DNA from: Rahnella rivi
GTDB taxonomy: Bacteria; Pseudomonadota; Gammaproteobacteria; Enterobacterales; Enterobacteriaceae
Length of the DNA stretch: 64,000 nt
Assembly (NCBI RefSeq): GCF_019049655.1
Contig: NZ_JAFMOX010000043.1
Location: 1 to 64,000 of the forward strand
Direction: 5' to 3'
The notes under the pieces are model-generated. The model had not been told where the DNA came from. It ran no database searches and worked only from the letters and a program-made list of their open reading frames with translations. Shown one piece after another: positions 26,880-36,136 of this stretch. Each line of letters opens with the position of its first letter. The first letter of the stretch is position 1. A program made the position numbers and the translations under genes.

Positions 26880-27227
26880 TTAATGGAATGACGATGTATT
26901 GCGGCGTGCGTGAGTTTGACTGAACTGCGCCTGGATCAGTGCACCGGCAGTTCTGAACAGGAAAGCCACCGCGTTTATCATGGCAACCGTGACAGACGAC
27001 AAAAATGCACCAACCGCCAACACCAACATCATCAGCAGTACGACCGGCAACGCATCAGGCAGCATATCGCTGCGGGTCTGGCGTAAGGCCAGCGAGAAGG
27101 CGTATAAGTTACTGTCATGCATGATGAGTTGCAGCAGGGCGACGCCGTGATACCAGAGAACAAACGCACTCCAGATGAAAAACAGGGTAAACCAGGCCAT
27201 CAGGCCACGGGCACTTTTGTATTGCAT
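26880..27227 (-). CDS. Small membrane protein between traT and traD, 115 aa
   Basis: ATG 27227 has AAGGAA at the correct distance; a TTG two codons upstream is less likely. Two or three membrane segments are visible (GLMAWFTLFFIWSAFVLWYH; LPVVLLMMLVLAVGAFLSSV; MINAVAFLFRTAGA) with a short basic tail. F plasmid has other small genes in this interval. I do not recognise this one. Its position suggests a helper for surface exclusion or for TraD membrane placement, without sequence proof. Confidence 0.6.
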   Translation of the reverse strand: MQYKSARGLMAWFTLFFIWSAFVLWYHGVALLQLIMHDSNLYAFSLALRQTRSDMLPDALPVVLLMMLVLAVGAFLSSVTVAMINAVAFLFRTAGALIQAQFSQTHARRNTSSFH

Positions 27228-27395
27228 GAGCAATTCCTTCAGTTAGGGCGTTTAACGGCAACGCTCGCCGCAGCCCGGACGCGGGGATTTGCGTCTGGAC
27301 GAGGAAGCGGAATATCACAGGTGGAAAAGCAGGCACTGTCACTGGGGAGTTAACAGGCAGAGCGCTGAATTATTACGTCATTGGAGTGGGCGAAC

Positions 27396-27417
27396 ATGGC
27401 ACACGGGCGTGTGCCAT
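27396..27417. repeat. Strong hairpin downstream of traT
   Basis: 10-bp arms ATGGCACACG and CGTGTGCCAT are separated by 2 bp. No clear T-run follows on the minus strand, so it may stabilise the traT mRNA 3' end rather than terminate. Confidence 0.5.
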
Positions 27418-27451
27418 CAAGACAATAAATAACAGAGATAAAACTTTCAGG

Positions 27452-28185
27452 TCAGTTCATGATCCCGGCGACGGATTTTGCCAGCTGGGCTTCCAGAACC
27501 GGTTTTGCCTCTTCCAACTTGAGGTTCACCTTGTTGGCGTTAGAAACCACGCGCGTCTGGTATTTCATGCGGTTGCCTTCTTCACTGCTGGTCTGCACCT
27601 TCACACCGGAGTAACCCTGACGTAATGCGGCGATGTTATCTGTTGTCACGGTCGCTTTGCTGCGTTCAGAGATCTGCAGATCGGTCACCATCGTGTAATT
27701 GACGTCTTCGACCATTGCATCAGCCGCCATACTGGCAAGACCTGCAGCCAGTCCTACACCCAGAATTGCCCCACCGGATGTACTATTGTATGCGGTGATA
27801 CCCGCGCCCAGAGCCGCGCCTGCGGCAGCACCTTCATAGCCCGTTGAGAGCAGCCCCTGCGCCTGACGCAGGTCCATTTTCTCGGCCTTCAGGACGTTGG
27901 CCTGGATCCAGTAATAGGCAGAGTCCGGTGACGACGTGACGTTATAGCTTTAGCACGCAAATCCTGTGCTAACAGCGTTTGCAGGTCGCTCATGTCTTTG
28001 TCAGAGGTGTTTCGGATCTGGATATAGACCGTTTTTTCGCTGGATGGCTCCAGCCACACGGTCTGGCTCATCTGTGTTTTTACATCAAGGTTACGTTTTT
28101 TGATGGCGGTGCCCATCGCGCTACAGCCGGAAAGTACCAGACATGAGACGACCACAGCCGCCACAAGAGAATTGCGGTTTTTCAT
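27452..28185 (-). pseudogene. traT: TraT surface-exclusion lipoprotein, one-base frameshift
   Basis: TraT is the outer-membrane lipoprotein that blocks redundant mating. The N-terminal 75 codons read in one frame: lipobox [20 protein letters not shown], then [22 protein letters not shown]. The rest reads in another ([20 protein letters not shown] onward to the normal end). Restoring one base in GCTAAAGC to give GCTAAAGGC, near 27945-27949, rejoins the frames and regenerates the expected [18 protein letters not shown] segment. As given, the product stops after 98 residues without the membrane part. It is either a real loss of surface exclusion or a homopolymer-type sequencing error. Confidence 0.93.
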
Positions 28186-28201
28186 TTACTGTTTCCTTGT
28201 C

Positions 28202-28226
28202 AAAAAAGCGGGGCAGGCTCGCCCCG
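28202..28226 (-). terminator. Intrinsic terminator just before traT
   Basis: On the minus strand CGGGGC-GAGCCT-GCCCCG is followed at once by GC and TTTTTT. This is a classic rho-independent terminator placed 17 nt upstream of the traT ATG, inside the tra gene series. It would separate traT-traD-traI from upstream transcription unless RNA polymerase is modified (see the RfaH-like gene) or a local promoter exists. Confidence 0.75.
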
Positions 28227-28312
28227 AAACATTGGCTATTTGGATATAAATCTGGAGGGTGAAACCCTTCCGTTAGAATTACAGAAGGGTTATGGGCAGT
28301 AGGGGATATTGC

Positions 28313-28888
28313 TTAAATCTTTTTGATCAAGTTACTGATTTTTTCGAGGGCCAGACCCGCACCCAAGCGATTGATTTCAGAACCAACAACCAAACTTATG
28401 GCAAACAACAAAGCGAAAAGAAGTGCTGGGATTGCAAAAGCGAGCCAGGGAATTAGGCCAGACAGCAATGCTGAAGAAACCATCAAAATTAAAAACAATG
28501 CCACTGTTCGTTTCACTAACTTCCTAAGGTGACTGAGAATAACTGATTTGCGACGGATATCCTCGGGCACGGCCATATACATTATTAGATTGTTAAAGGT
28601 CATAAAAGCGAACAACACACCAACAATTAGTGTAGGAACGAGTACAACCCAGCCCTCTGATGTTAGAAAATTGATATACCCATCGGAATAGGCATATTTA
28701 TATTTTATTGAGCTAACAAAGTAGAATACCAATGTGCTGACACAACTAAGAAAAAACGCTATGAGTGGTATAAAAAGACTTTTTTTAAATAAGTCTGAAT
28801 TAGAGGGGATAATCCTAATTCCTGATGAAAACTTGTCCGTGAGCATAGCAATATCGGCGTCAACTTCTGCTCTTGTGAAATTACTCAT
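28313..28888 (-). CDS. TraS-like inner-membrane entry-exclusion protein (by position)
   Basis: 191 aa with four hydrophobic segments (IPLIAFFLSCVSTLVFYFV; VVLVPTLIVGVLFAFMTFN; TVALFLILMVSSALLSGLI; LLFALLFAISLVVG). It lies between traG and traT, the place of traS in F. TraS proteins are poorly conserved hydrophobic inner-membrane proteins that recognise the C-terminal part of TraG and block entry. The gene is much more AT-rich than its neighbours, as traS genes often are. The call rests on position and topology, not on sequence similarity. Confidence 0.6.
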   Translation of the reverse strand: MSNFTRAEVDADIAMLTDKFSSGIRIIPSNSDLFKKSLFIPLIAFFLSCVSTLVFYFVSSIKYKYAYSDGYINFLTSEGWVVLVPTLIVGVLFAFMTFNNLIMYMAVPEDIRRKSVILSHLRKLVKRTVALFLILMVSSALLSGLIPWLAFAIPALLFALLFAISLVVGSEINRLGAGLALEKISNLIKKI

Positions 28889-28909
28889 ATTCCCTCTCTA
28901 ATTAAATGC

Positions 28910-31900
28910 TTATGAGGCCTTTTTCTGCTGTTCTCTAAGCTTTTGAAGCTTAGCTTTAAAGTTATCCGTTTCGGTGCCATCAACAATAGGTTTAGTCTGC
29001 CTAATGTCCTCTTCAGTGCGGCCAATCTGCTGACTTTTCACCGCACCCTGATGCTCATTTCTGAGTATATCACTGGATGCCTGAACAGGGGTTTCGTTTT
29101 GATCGATTTTCCCGCCATTTTCTCTGATGACATTAGAATTCGCAGATCTTTGTGCTGCAACCTGCCCCGCCACGTTATTAGGGATACCTGCCCCCTCCGC
29201 GTGCGCCCTCACTTTCTCCGCAGCCGAGTTATAATTTTCAGTCATTGACCCTGAAGGCGGACCACCCTGCACGTTAAGATCCCTCTCCCGATTAGGCAGG
29301 TTTACATCTTCCGCCTGAACAGGTTTGGCTCCCGTAATCCGGTTGTGTTGTCCGTGGTGCATTTCATCCTGTGTTGATTGATGATTTTCGGACACCGGCG
29401 CTGACTGCTGGCCACTTTGAACGTTGCGATCACCGTTGTGCAAATTGACTTCATCAGAAGTCACAGACGCCGCTCCTGTACCCCGGCCTTGAGAAGTGTT
29501 GTGGCTATCCGGCGCACTTACAAACGGGGCAGTCCGTTGTGGGGCCGTTTCAATGACGCCTGCAGATGTCGTCCCATCGACGTTTTCCGGGCTGCCTTCT
29601 GCCGCACTGGCTCCATAAGGTATCGGGATTGGATCGCCAGACGCGGTATGTTGCGCAGTGACTGCACCATATTCTAACGAGTTTGAGGGTGTTAAAGGTT
29701 GTGTGTTTGTCTGGTCCGTTCGTGCGCCGTAGTTTTGCATGATTTCCGGCTCCAGACGCTCTTTCATAAACTCCGTGGCCGTTTCACGCGCGGAATTAAC
29801 GTTGGTCAGAATACCCTGGGCATTATTACCAAATTTAGCGGTCGTCCAGTCCACGAATTCCTGATTGTAGTTGGCATCCAGGCTGGCACTTTCGTTCTGA
29901 GCCAATGTGGCCATCCGGCTGAACTCCTGACTTTTGGTGCTGCTGTCGGTGTACTGATGATACTGACTTTTCGCATCGTTCAGCGTCGCGGCATACTGCT
30001 CAACCTGAGAGTTAGACTGGTTATCCGCCCTGTTGCCAGACTCACTTACGCGTGCTGACGTCACCATATCCATACCCTGGCGGAAGTCCTTGACCGTCTG
30101 GCTGTTCTCATCGTGGCGGAAATCCTTACTCTCAGCATTACTGTTCTGCGTACCGTGCGCGCTGCCAGAGGTGTGCTGCCACTCTGTATTGATATGAGCC
30201 TCACCACCCGCACTGAGTCCCGTCGCCCATTTGCCCATCTTCCCGGCGATCTGATCGCCAGTATCAAACTTCACGTTCGTTGATGCGCCGGCGCCCCCAG
30301 AGCCTCGGTTGGTGATGTCCATCAGCTGGTTATAGGCCTCCTGTGTAGAGATGTTATGCGCTTTACCATAGCTTTCGGCGGCCGACATCATCTTACTGGC
30401 CCCCACTGTCGCATTGGTCGCCTGGGTATTTTCACTGCCCTGCGTCATGGAGGCGCTGTTACCGCTTTGGCTGGTTAACTGGTTCAGTTGCTGGAAGCCG
30501 CTGGTGACACTGTGGTTATACCCATCGAGCGCCGTTTGTGCCTCCTGCTGCGCCTGCCGCGACTGCTCCTGGAAACCGCTGCTCGCCAGTGAACTGAGTC
30601 GCATGTTAACCGGCAGGTTAGAGATGGCCTGAGACGTGTCATAGACGTTATGACCGTCAGCCGTCAGGGTGCGCATCCCGCCATTTTCCATCTGGTGGCT
30701 TTGCTGACCCATACGTTGCGACAGGTTGGTGTCAAACTTGTTGGCGTTAACGTTGTCCATCGACATGTTGTTAAACGACCAGTTGCCGTCAGCGGTGGTT
30801 GATGCCTGCCCGCCCGCCGAGAACGCCGCTGAACTCATCACGCCGCCCACCACCTGCGACGCCACCGAGGCCGCCCCTTTCGTCAGGAAAAAGGACAGTA
30901 CCGGTATCGACATACTGAGATAGCCCGCGATATTGGCCACGTCAGAATGCTGCAGGGCAATGCGATCCTGATTCGCCAGCACCAACGCCGTTGAACCGGT
31001 TTTTGACTGGAGGTAGAAGTTGGCCAGGGAATTCAAAATCGCAAACATCACCGGCCACATCTGGAAATACAAGAACCCGCCGGCGTACAGCTTGAGGGTA
31101 TTCAGCCCGAAGATGGTGTGGTTGACCAGGGCCAGCGCAATCACCAGCGGGAAAAGGCCAATCAGAATCAGCATCATCAGGGACTGGAACATCGGTAAGG
31201 TTTGTGAGGCAATTGCCCCGCCCGCCGCCCAGCTCAGACGCTGTTTGGTCAGGGTCGATTCGGTGGCCAGATTCACCAGGTTTGCCGTATCTGAGGAACG
31301 GGCGGCAAACCCTTTCCAGCCGTCGCGGATGGCAGCATTGGTCACGTTGTTACGCATAATCTGTGAGGCACTCAGTCCGCCCGCATAGAAAAACCCGTAG
31401 CTGTCGTTCATAGCATTGCTCAGCAACGCATCCGCATTCACTTTACTGCCAAACACGCGGGTCGCCATATCGTGCCAACTGACGCCGCCCACCGAGATAT
31501 CACTCCCCATCAGCGTTCTGATGGTTCCGGCGGCCTGCTGGCAGGTCACAAACTGCCTTACCCCGCTCACCGTCTGATAGATCCCCCGCAACGGACTCGG
31601 GTTATTGGTGATCAGCGTCAGCGGGTCGGTGCTGTTCAGCAGCTGATTGATGGTGTATTTGTTGTTAAGCAAAATGTCGCCAATCACGCAGTTTTCGACA
31701 TAATCCGTCAGCATCTGTGCCAGCTGCGGGTTTTGCGTCCGAAAATTGGAGGTCTGCGCCACGATTTGAGAACCAAACAGCATGCCGCTCTTGGTATAGG
31801 TCAGCGAGTCCGGGCGCGATAAGGTGTAATCGTACAACTGCGCTACCCCAAATCCCGCACTGGTGGTCAGCCCCGCGATCATGGCCAGCCCCAACGGGAC

Positions 31901-32182
31901 ATTGTCCACCTCGTACACAGCGGCCGGGTCGGTGATATCGAGGATTTGTACCGACCGTTTTGGCACCAGTAACACAGACGTAATAAACATAAATACGGCC
32001 AGCCAGTGCATAAACACGCGTGGATCACGGGTTTTGATAAAGGACACCATCACCCCCAGCACGCCGAACGTGCTGACGATACGGAGCAAGGTATCAAACG
32101 TATCGGCGCCCAGAATGGTCACGACACCGTTTAACACCTGCCGCCACATGTCCCCGCCGTATATCGTATACATTTCAGTCAT
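28910..32182 (-). CDS. traG: TraG mating-pair stabilisation protein
   Basis: 1090 aa. ATG 32182 (TEMYTIYGGDMWRQ) overlaps the traH stop by 8 nt. The N-terminal third has membrane segments (about residues 25-75, 310-370, 410-450) and serves pilus assembly. The long periplasmic C-terminal part is rich in Gln, Ser, Asn and Thr and provides mating-pair stabilisation and the TraS target. The tail (residues about 800-1090) is low-complexity and charged, ending KAKLQKLREQQKKAS, and its composition differs from the core. It is longer than F TraG (938). Confidence 0.94.
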   Translation of the reverse strand: MTEMYTIYGGDMWRQVLNGVVTILGADTFDTLLRIVSTFGVLGVMVSFIKTRDPRVFMHWLAVFMFITSVLLVPKRSVQILDITDPAAVYEVDNVPLGLAMIAGLTTSAGFGVAQLYDYTLSRPDSLTYTKSGMLFGSQIVAQTSNFRTQNPQLAQMLTDYVENCVIGDILLNNKYTINQLLNSTDPLTLITNNPSPLRGIYQTVSGVRQFVTCQQAAGTIRTLMGSDISVGGVSWHDMATRVFGSKVNADALLSNAMNDSYGFFYAGGLSASQIMRNNVTNAAIRDGWKGFAARSSDTANLVNLATESTLTKQRLSWAAGGAIASQTLPMFQSLMMLILIGLFPLVIALALVNHTIFGLNTLKLYAGGFLYFQMWPVMFAILNSLANFYLQSKTGSTALVLANQDRIALQHSDVANIAGYLSMSIPVLSFFLTKGAASVASQVVGGVMSSAAFSAGGQASTTADGNWSFNNMSMDNVNANKFDTNLSQRMGQQSHQMENGGMRTLTADGHNVYDTSQAISNLPVNMRLSSLASSGFQEQSRQAQQEAQTALDGYNHSVTSGFQQLNQLTSQSGNSASMTQGSENTQATNATVGASKMMSAAESYGKAHNISTQEAYNQLMDITNRGSGGAGASTNVKFDTGDQIAGKMGKWATGLSAGGEAHINTEWQHTSGSAHGTQNSNAESKDFRHDENSQTVKDFRQGMDMVTSARVSESGNRADNQSNSQVEQYAATLNDAKSQYHQYTDSSTKSQEFSRMATLAQNESASLDANYNQEFVDWTTAKFGNNAQGILTNVNSARETATEFMKERLEPEIMQNYGARTDQTNTQPLTPSNSLEYGAVTAQHTASGDPIPIPYGASAAEGSPENVDGTTSAGVIETAPQRTAPFVSAPDSHNTSQGRGTGAASVTSDEVNLHNGDRNVQSGQQSAPVSENHQSTQDEMHHGQHNRITGAKPVQAEDVNLPNRERDLNVQGGPPSGSMTENYNSAAEKVRAHAEGAGIPNNVAGQVAAQRSANSNVIRENGGKIDQNETPVQASSDILRNEHQGAVKSQQIGRTEEDIRQTKPIVDGTETDNFKAKLQKLREQQKKAS

Positions 32183-33542
32183 TGCTGGTCCCCCAACGGT
32201 AGTTACCCTGATATGACGTTGAAATAATGGTCGAGACCTGCTGCTGTAGGTACTGCATGTTGCGGTCAATACCGTCCAGCGCGTTCTGATCGGCCGCCGA
32301 CTGCAGCTTCATGTTGGCCAGCAACTGCTGAGCCTGGGCCACGTTCTGCCGCAGCTCCCCCGCCGCCTGTTCCGGGAAGTTTTTCCCGGCCAGCGACTGA
32401 CTGGCCTGCTTCACCAGCTCCTGCAGGTACTGGATCATTAAATCCTGCGCGATGTAATCCGCCACCTGGATGAGGTAGGTCGGGCTTTGCCCCATACTCT
32501 GCGAGTTGGTCAGGTATTTCAGGACGGGGACAGAGGTGGTGTTGAGAAACCCTTTTTCCTGATCGGATAAGCCGGTGTCATCCGTCAGCTTCTGGTTCAT
32601 GGACAACATGATGTTTTGGACCAGCGTGACCAGTGCGTTATTGCTGCTGATGGTGACGCTGGCCACCGTCGGCCCGAGGCAAAGGTCGGGTTTATCACAG
32701 CCGTAAATCTTGGCGGTCCCGCCGCGCATCAGTACGGTGATCACATCCCGGTTATCCACCATCGGCGTCAGGATAGTCACCTGCCCGGCGCTGTTGAAAA
32801 TGATGGATCCGACGATACTCATCACCAGCTCTTTCAGCTGGCGGTTCCCGTCGAAAAGATGATTGCGCCCGAGCGCATCCCAGATGAGATTTTTGTTCTT
32901 CAGCACCTGGTCTTTTTCATTGGCGTTGGCCCGACTCGTGACGCTGTCACCCTGCCCGCCTACCGTGCACCCCTGCCGGGATGAGGCCCAGTCGGAGAAA
33001 ATATTGTCGTCACCGGCAATGTCCTGGCAGATTTTCTGGTTGGAAAGCTGAGACACGGGCCAGAGGCCCCCGATGATCCCCTGCGCCGCCTGGCATGAAC
33101 TCATGTTGGCGGAATTCACGTCGGAGGCGATTTTTTGCAGAAAGTCTTTGGCCTGTTTCAGTTCAGGCACCATCGTCTGCAACGCCAGGTCGAACGCGTA
33201 GCCCGCCGCATTACTCATGATTTGCTTGGCAAAGCGCTGAATTTCCTCACCACTGATAAATGAGAAGGCGCCCAGATAGGCATCAATGCCCCCGCAGCCG
33301 GAATTCAGGGAAGGCACCTGCATCGAGATAAGTTGTACCTGTTTTACCGGATTTCGCAGATACACCGAACCACCGGTGATGTAGCCTGCGGCCTGCCCCT
33401 GCCAGGCCTGTGCTTTGGAGACGTTGCCGTCATAGCCCAGACTGCCGAAAAAACCGTTCAGGTCGCCCTGTACATCGGCCAGCGCCGGCGCACTGAAGCA
33501 CAGGGCAGCCAGCGTGCACATTACTATTTTCCGTAGCTTCAT
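32175..33542 (-). CDS. traH: TraH pilus assembly protein
   Basis: 455 aa. Signal peptide MKLRKIVMCTLAALCFSAPALA, then DVQGDLNGFFGSLGYDGNVS, the TraH start pattern. There are several cysteines (SGCGGIDAYLGAFSFIS; SSCQAAQGIIGGLWP; QKICQDIAGDD) and C-terminal coiled-coil helices (about residues 380-440). It is a periplasmic component of F-pilus extension and retraction, acting with TraF, TraU, TraW and TrbB. It overlaps traG by 8 nt. Confidence 0.95.
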   Translation of the reverse strand: MKLRKIVMCTLAALCFSAPALADVQGDLNGFFGSLGYDGNVSKAQAWQGQAAGYITGGSVYLRNPVKQVQLISMQVPSLNSGCGGIDAYLGAFSFISGEEIQRFAKQIMSNAAGYAFDLALQTMVPELKQAKDFLQKIASDVNSANMSSCQAAQGIIGGLWPVSQLSNQKICQDIAGDDNIFSDWASSRQGCTVGGQGDSVTSRANANEKDQVLKNKNLIWDALGRNHLFDGNRQLKELVMSIVGSIIFNSAGQVTILTPMVDNRDVITVLMRGGTAKIYGCDKPDLCLGPTVASVTISSNNALVTLVQNIMLSMNQKLTDDTGLSDQEKGFLNTTSVPVLKYLTNSQSMGQSPTYLIQVADYIAQDLMIQYLQELVKQASQSLAGKNFPEQAAGELRQNVAQAQQLLANMKLQSAADQNALDGIDRNMQYLQQQVSTIISTSYQGNYRWGTSND

Positions 33543-33704
33543 GAGGAGAGGCTCCCGTCGGTCAACTTACTGAGTGTCATGAGGTTAACTCCGTTAAATC
33601 TTTAAAATATTTCCGACTAAAACGGTTAAACACAGAAACATCCCGCGCAGCTAACGGCGTCAGAAAATTTACTGCGGGAAAATTGTCGGAAAGATGGGCA
33701 GTGT
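33543..33704 (-). other. Intergenic gap trbB-traH
   Basis: 162 bp without a supported gene, where F carries trbJ and trbF. A CCCGC...GCGGG inverted repeat at about 33641-33680 could form a hairpin in the operon mRNA. Nothing else is apparent. Confidence 0.4.
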
Positions 33705-34346
33705 TTACTGTGCCGTGACGGCCTGACTGGAAGGCACCGGCCCCAGCGTATTGGAGGGCAGATTGTCGATATCCGCCTCAATCATCAGCGCGACGCGCTG
33801 GCTCAGGGTGCCCATGTCGGTATCCCCCTGATAAAGCGGAAAGGCCGCAATGGTATCGTCCGGGCGCGGCGTGGCAACGTTAACTAAAAACGTGGTCGGC
33901 GTGGCGATGGGCAAGCCATTGCCAAAAAACGTCATAATTTCCCCCGCCAGCGGTTCATTGGCGCCGCGTTTACGGGGAATAAGGGCCACCGGAAAGGACG
34001 TATCGCCATAGCCGTCAAGCGTATAGGGATAAACCTTGATTCCGACCTCATCTGACCACTGCTTTAACTTCGGGTCGAATTTCGCACTGTACGGACACCC
34101 CCGTTGCATAAACACCACGATGGCGTAGTTGTTCAGGTTCACCTCGCGTCCGTCGGTGAGCGTCATCATGTGCGGCGCACGGTCTGAGGGGGAGCGCGCC
34201 TGCGGTAATCCCAGGTCAGGCAGCGCCGGTGACCAGTTGGTTTGTGTCTTGGACTTTTCCAGCGCCGCTATCTGGTCGGCCACGGTTGCGTGCGCGGCCA
34301 GCGGAGCCATCAGGCAAAAGAAAGGCAACAGAAAGGTGAGTTTCAC
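33705..34346 (-). CDS. trbB: TrbB thioredoxin-fold protein, second active cysteine missing
   Basis: 213 aa. Signal peptide to HAT at about residue 21, then a thioredoxin fold. The motif is FMQRGCPYSAKFDPKL with C84 and S87, so the usual CxxC has become CxxS. The cis-Pro region (ATPTTFLVN) is kept. Family TrbB proteins are DsbC-like disulfide isomerases that help fold F-type pilus assembly proteins. A single-cysteine site could still isomerise or bind but not oxidise. It overlaps the upstream small gene by 4 nt. Confidence 0.88.
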   Translation of the reverse strand: MKLTFLLPFFCLMAPLAAHATVADQIAALEKSKTQTNWSPALPDLGLPQARSPSDRAPHMMTLTDGREVNLNNYAIVVFMQRGCPYSAKFDPKLKQWSDEVGIKVYPYTLDGYGDTSFPVALIPRKRGANEPLAGEIMTFFGNGLPIATPTTFLVNVATPRPDDTIAAFPLYQGDTDMGTLSQRVALMIEADIDNLPSNTLGPVPSSQAVTAQ

Positions 34347-34555
34347 GATTTTGCCTCCCGGTTCTTCCTGCGCGCCTTACGGTGTGCGAGGACTTCTGAC
34401 GCGATAAGCACAACCAGCGACAGGATAAGACAGGTGAAGGTTGAAAAAACCAACACCTGTCGCGTCAGCGTCGCCGAGTAGGCCAGCAACTCACTCAGGC
34501 AGTTAGCGATGATGCCAAGCAGAAATAACACGGCCACAACGGGCAAATTATTCAT
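34343..34555 (-). CDS. Small two-helix membrane protein in the traQ position
   Basis: 70 aa from ATG 34555, overlapping the upstream stop by 8 nt. Two membrane helices (LPVVAVLFLLGIIANCLSEL and VFSTFTCLILSLVVLIASEV) precede a strongly basic tail (HRKARRKNREAKS). In F this interval holds trbA, artA and traQ. TraQ is a small inner-membrane chaperone for propilin. Topology and place would fit TraQ, but I see no clear sequence match. Confidence 0.5.
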   Translation of the reverse strand: MNNLPVVAVLFLLGIIANCLSELLAYSATLTRQVLVFSTFTCLILSLVVLIASEVLAHRKARRKNREAKS

Positions 34556-35024
34556 GTTTTTTCTCCTGTTTCCCGCCCTGAACAGCAATCCCAAAAGCCA
34601 CAACGGGCGTCCGGCCTTTACGTCCCACCATCAGCCAGCGTGCGGCAAAATAGACACACGCGTAAAGCGTGGTGAGAAGCCCGTAGAGAGTCAACAGGTT
34701 GTGATTAAACCCCGTGATATAGGTTTCACGGCGCACCTGTTCGGGGACACATTGGTAAGGTGACGGCGTTACTGGTTGCGGTATAGCCCGTTCATTGACT
34801 GTCATGCCCGCCGGGAGAGCAGCACATCCCCATACGTTACCCGGCGCGGCCCCCTCCACCAGCCCTTCGGCCTGACGGATGACAAATGCTCCCGACGAAG
34901 GCCAGGCATTAACCACGATAAAGAGAAAGAAAATAAACACCGGCCCGATAACCATGATATCGAGCGCGAGCCTGACCGCAGCCCAGCCGGCTGCGGCGCC
35001 CGTTTTGAGCGCTGAAAGTTGCAT
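34548..35024 (-). CDS. Unknown 158-aa membrane protein between traF and trbB
   Basis: The start at ATG 35024 (QLSALKTGAAAGWAAVRLAL) was chosen because the longer frame runs through the upstream gene. The first membrane helix is at about residues 20-40 (DIMVIGPVFIFFLFIVVNAW). It is followed by a periplasmic loop with two cysteines (GCAALPAG, YQCVPEQ) and a second helix (LLTLYGLLTTLYACVYFAAR). No family is recognised. It overlaps the next gene by 8 nt, so it is a real operon member. Confidence 0.6.
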   Translation of the reverse strand: MQLSALKTGAAAGWAAVRLALDIMVIGPVFIFFLFIVVNAWPSSGAFVIRQAEGLVEGAAPGNVWGCAALPAGMTVNERAIPQPVTPSPYQCVPEQVRRETYITGFNHNLLTLYGLLTTLYACVYFAARWLMVGRKGRTPVVAFGIAVQGGKQEKKHE

Positions 35025-35061
35025 GAGAAATCCTTGGTTCTGAAGAAGGGGTAAACGGGGG

Positions 35062-35322
35062 TTAGTCGGTGATGTCTGCCGCGTAAGGCACGATACGTTC
35101 ACCGACACTCAGGAAGGAGCAGAGCAAGATGAAATCGCCTGTCCCCTGCTGTGGGCAATAGTCAAAGTTCAGCATGTCGTCCCTGAAGTGCGCCTGTATC
35201 GCACTTTCCAGCGCATGACCGTCCAATCCGGGGCGCGTTGAAAATGTCACAACGTCATACTCAATGCCGGTGAACGTTTCACCTTCCCTGATGCTTTCAA
35301 TATTAAGGACAATGCTTTGCAT
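35062..35322 (-). CDS. Unknown 86-aa soluble protein after traF
   Basis: ATG 35322, 13 nt after the traF stop. Small acidic soluble protein (SIVLNIESIREGETFTGIEY) with two cysteines and no signal peptide. No known family. It is a cytoplasmic protein inside a block of envelope proteins, which is unusual. Confidence 0.5.
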   Translation of the reverse strand: MQSIVLNIESIREGETFTGIEYDVVTFSTRPGLDGHALESAIQAHFRDDMLNFDYCPQQGTGDFILLCSFLSVGERIVPYAADITD

Positions 35323-35335
35323 AATGGGCCGCCCT

Positions 35336-36136
35336 TTAGAAGTTAGGTTTGAAACCCGTTGCCACGTTCAGAAAACGCCTGGCCAGGTCATCCTGTGTCA
35401 TAAAGCCATAGGCCAGCGGACGAAAGTCGCGGGAGGCCGGGTTAACCAGGAATAAGGCGGGGAAATGACTGATGCCCATCCGAGCACTTTGCCCTTCGTC
35501 CTGGCGGCTGTCCGGCACCTGCGGGGAGATTTGGCCGTCCACGCTCACCGGAATTAACGAGATATGCCGCGTGCGGGCAAAGTCAGCCACCACCCCGGCC
35601 ATCTGCGCATCAATCGGGTCACTGCCGCGATAGAAGTAAAACATCCCGTACTGGGCAGACAGTTCGCTGATGGCCTGTGCCTGTTTGGCCTGGTCGCTGG
35701 CCTGCTGCAGCGGTGCCGTACTGTTGTAGTGCGGGTGTTCGAGGTTGTAATCCAGATCGGGATGATCCAGCTGAGCCACCGCAAACGACTGGCTGAACAT
35801 CGATGCCCTGTCCGTCCAGAACTTCTGCCAGCGCAGGAAGGTGGCGGTATTTTCGCTCGACGGGTTAAGAATGGCCCGGTCCAGCGCCTCCTTCGTGTAA
35901 CGCTTGAGCACTGCCGCCTGCTCTGACGGTGACAGCTTGCTAAAATCCGGCACTTGCGGGTATGGAGCCGGTTTGGGTGCCGGCGTGTCCGCCGGCTTCT
36001 TCGGTTCGTTGTACCAGTGCCAGCCGGTGAACGGATCCGCCGGTGTTACCACCGCATCAGCCGGTGTATCTGTACCGTCCGCCCACGCCGGGAGCGCGAG
36101 ACTGAGCAGGCAGGCAAACCACAGTGTTTTCATCAT
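35336..36136 (-). CDS. traF: TraF pilus assembly protein
   Basis: 266 aa. Signal peptide MMKTLWFACLLSLALPAWA, then GWHWYNEPKKP, a TraF hallmark, and a C-terminal thioredoxin fold without a CxxC (YGMFYFYRGSDPIDAQMAGV). Periplasmic; needed with TraH, TraW and TrbB for pilus extension. The start ATGATG overlaps the traN stop. Confidence 0.94.
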   Translation of the reverse strand: MMKTLWFACLLSLALPAWADGTDTPADAVVTPADPFTGWHWYNEPKKPADTPAPKPAPYPQVPDFSKLSPSEQAAVLKRYTKEALDRAILNPSSENTATFLRWQKFWTDRASMFSQSFAVAQLDHPDLDYNLEHPHYNSTAPLQQASDQAKQAQAISELSAQYGMFYFYRGSDPIDAQMAGVVADFARTRHISLIPVSVDGQISPQVPDSRQDEGQSARMGISHFPALFLVNPASRDFRPLAYGFMTQDDLARRFLNVATGFKPNF

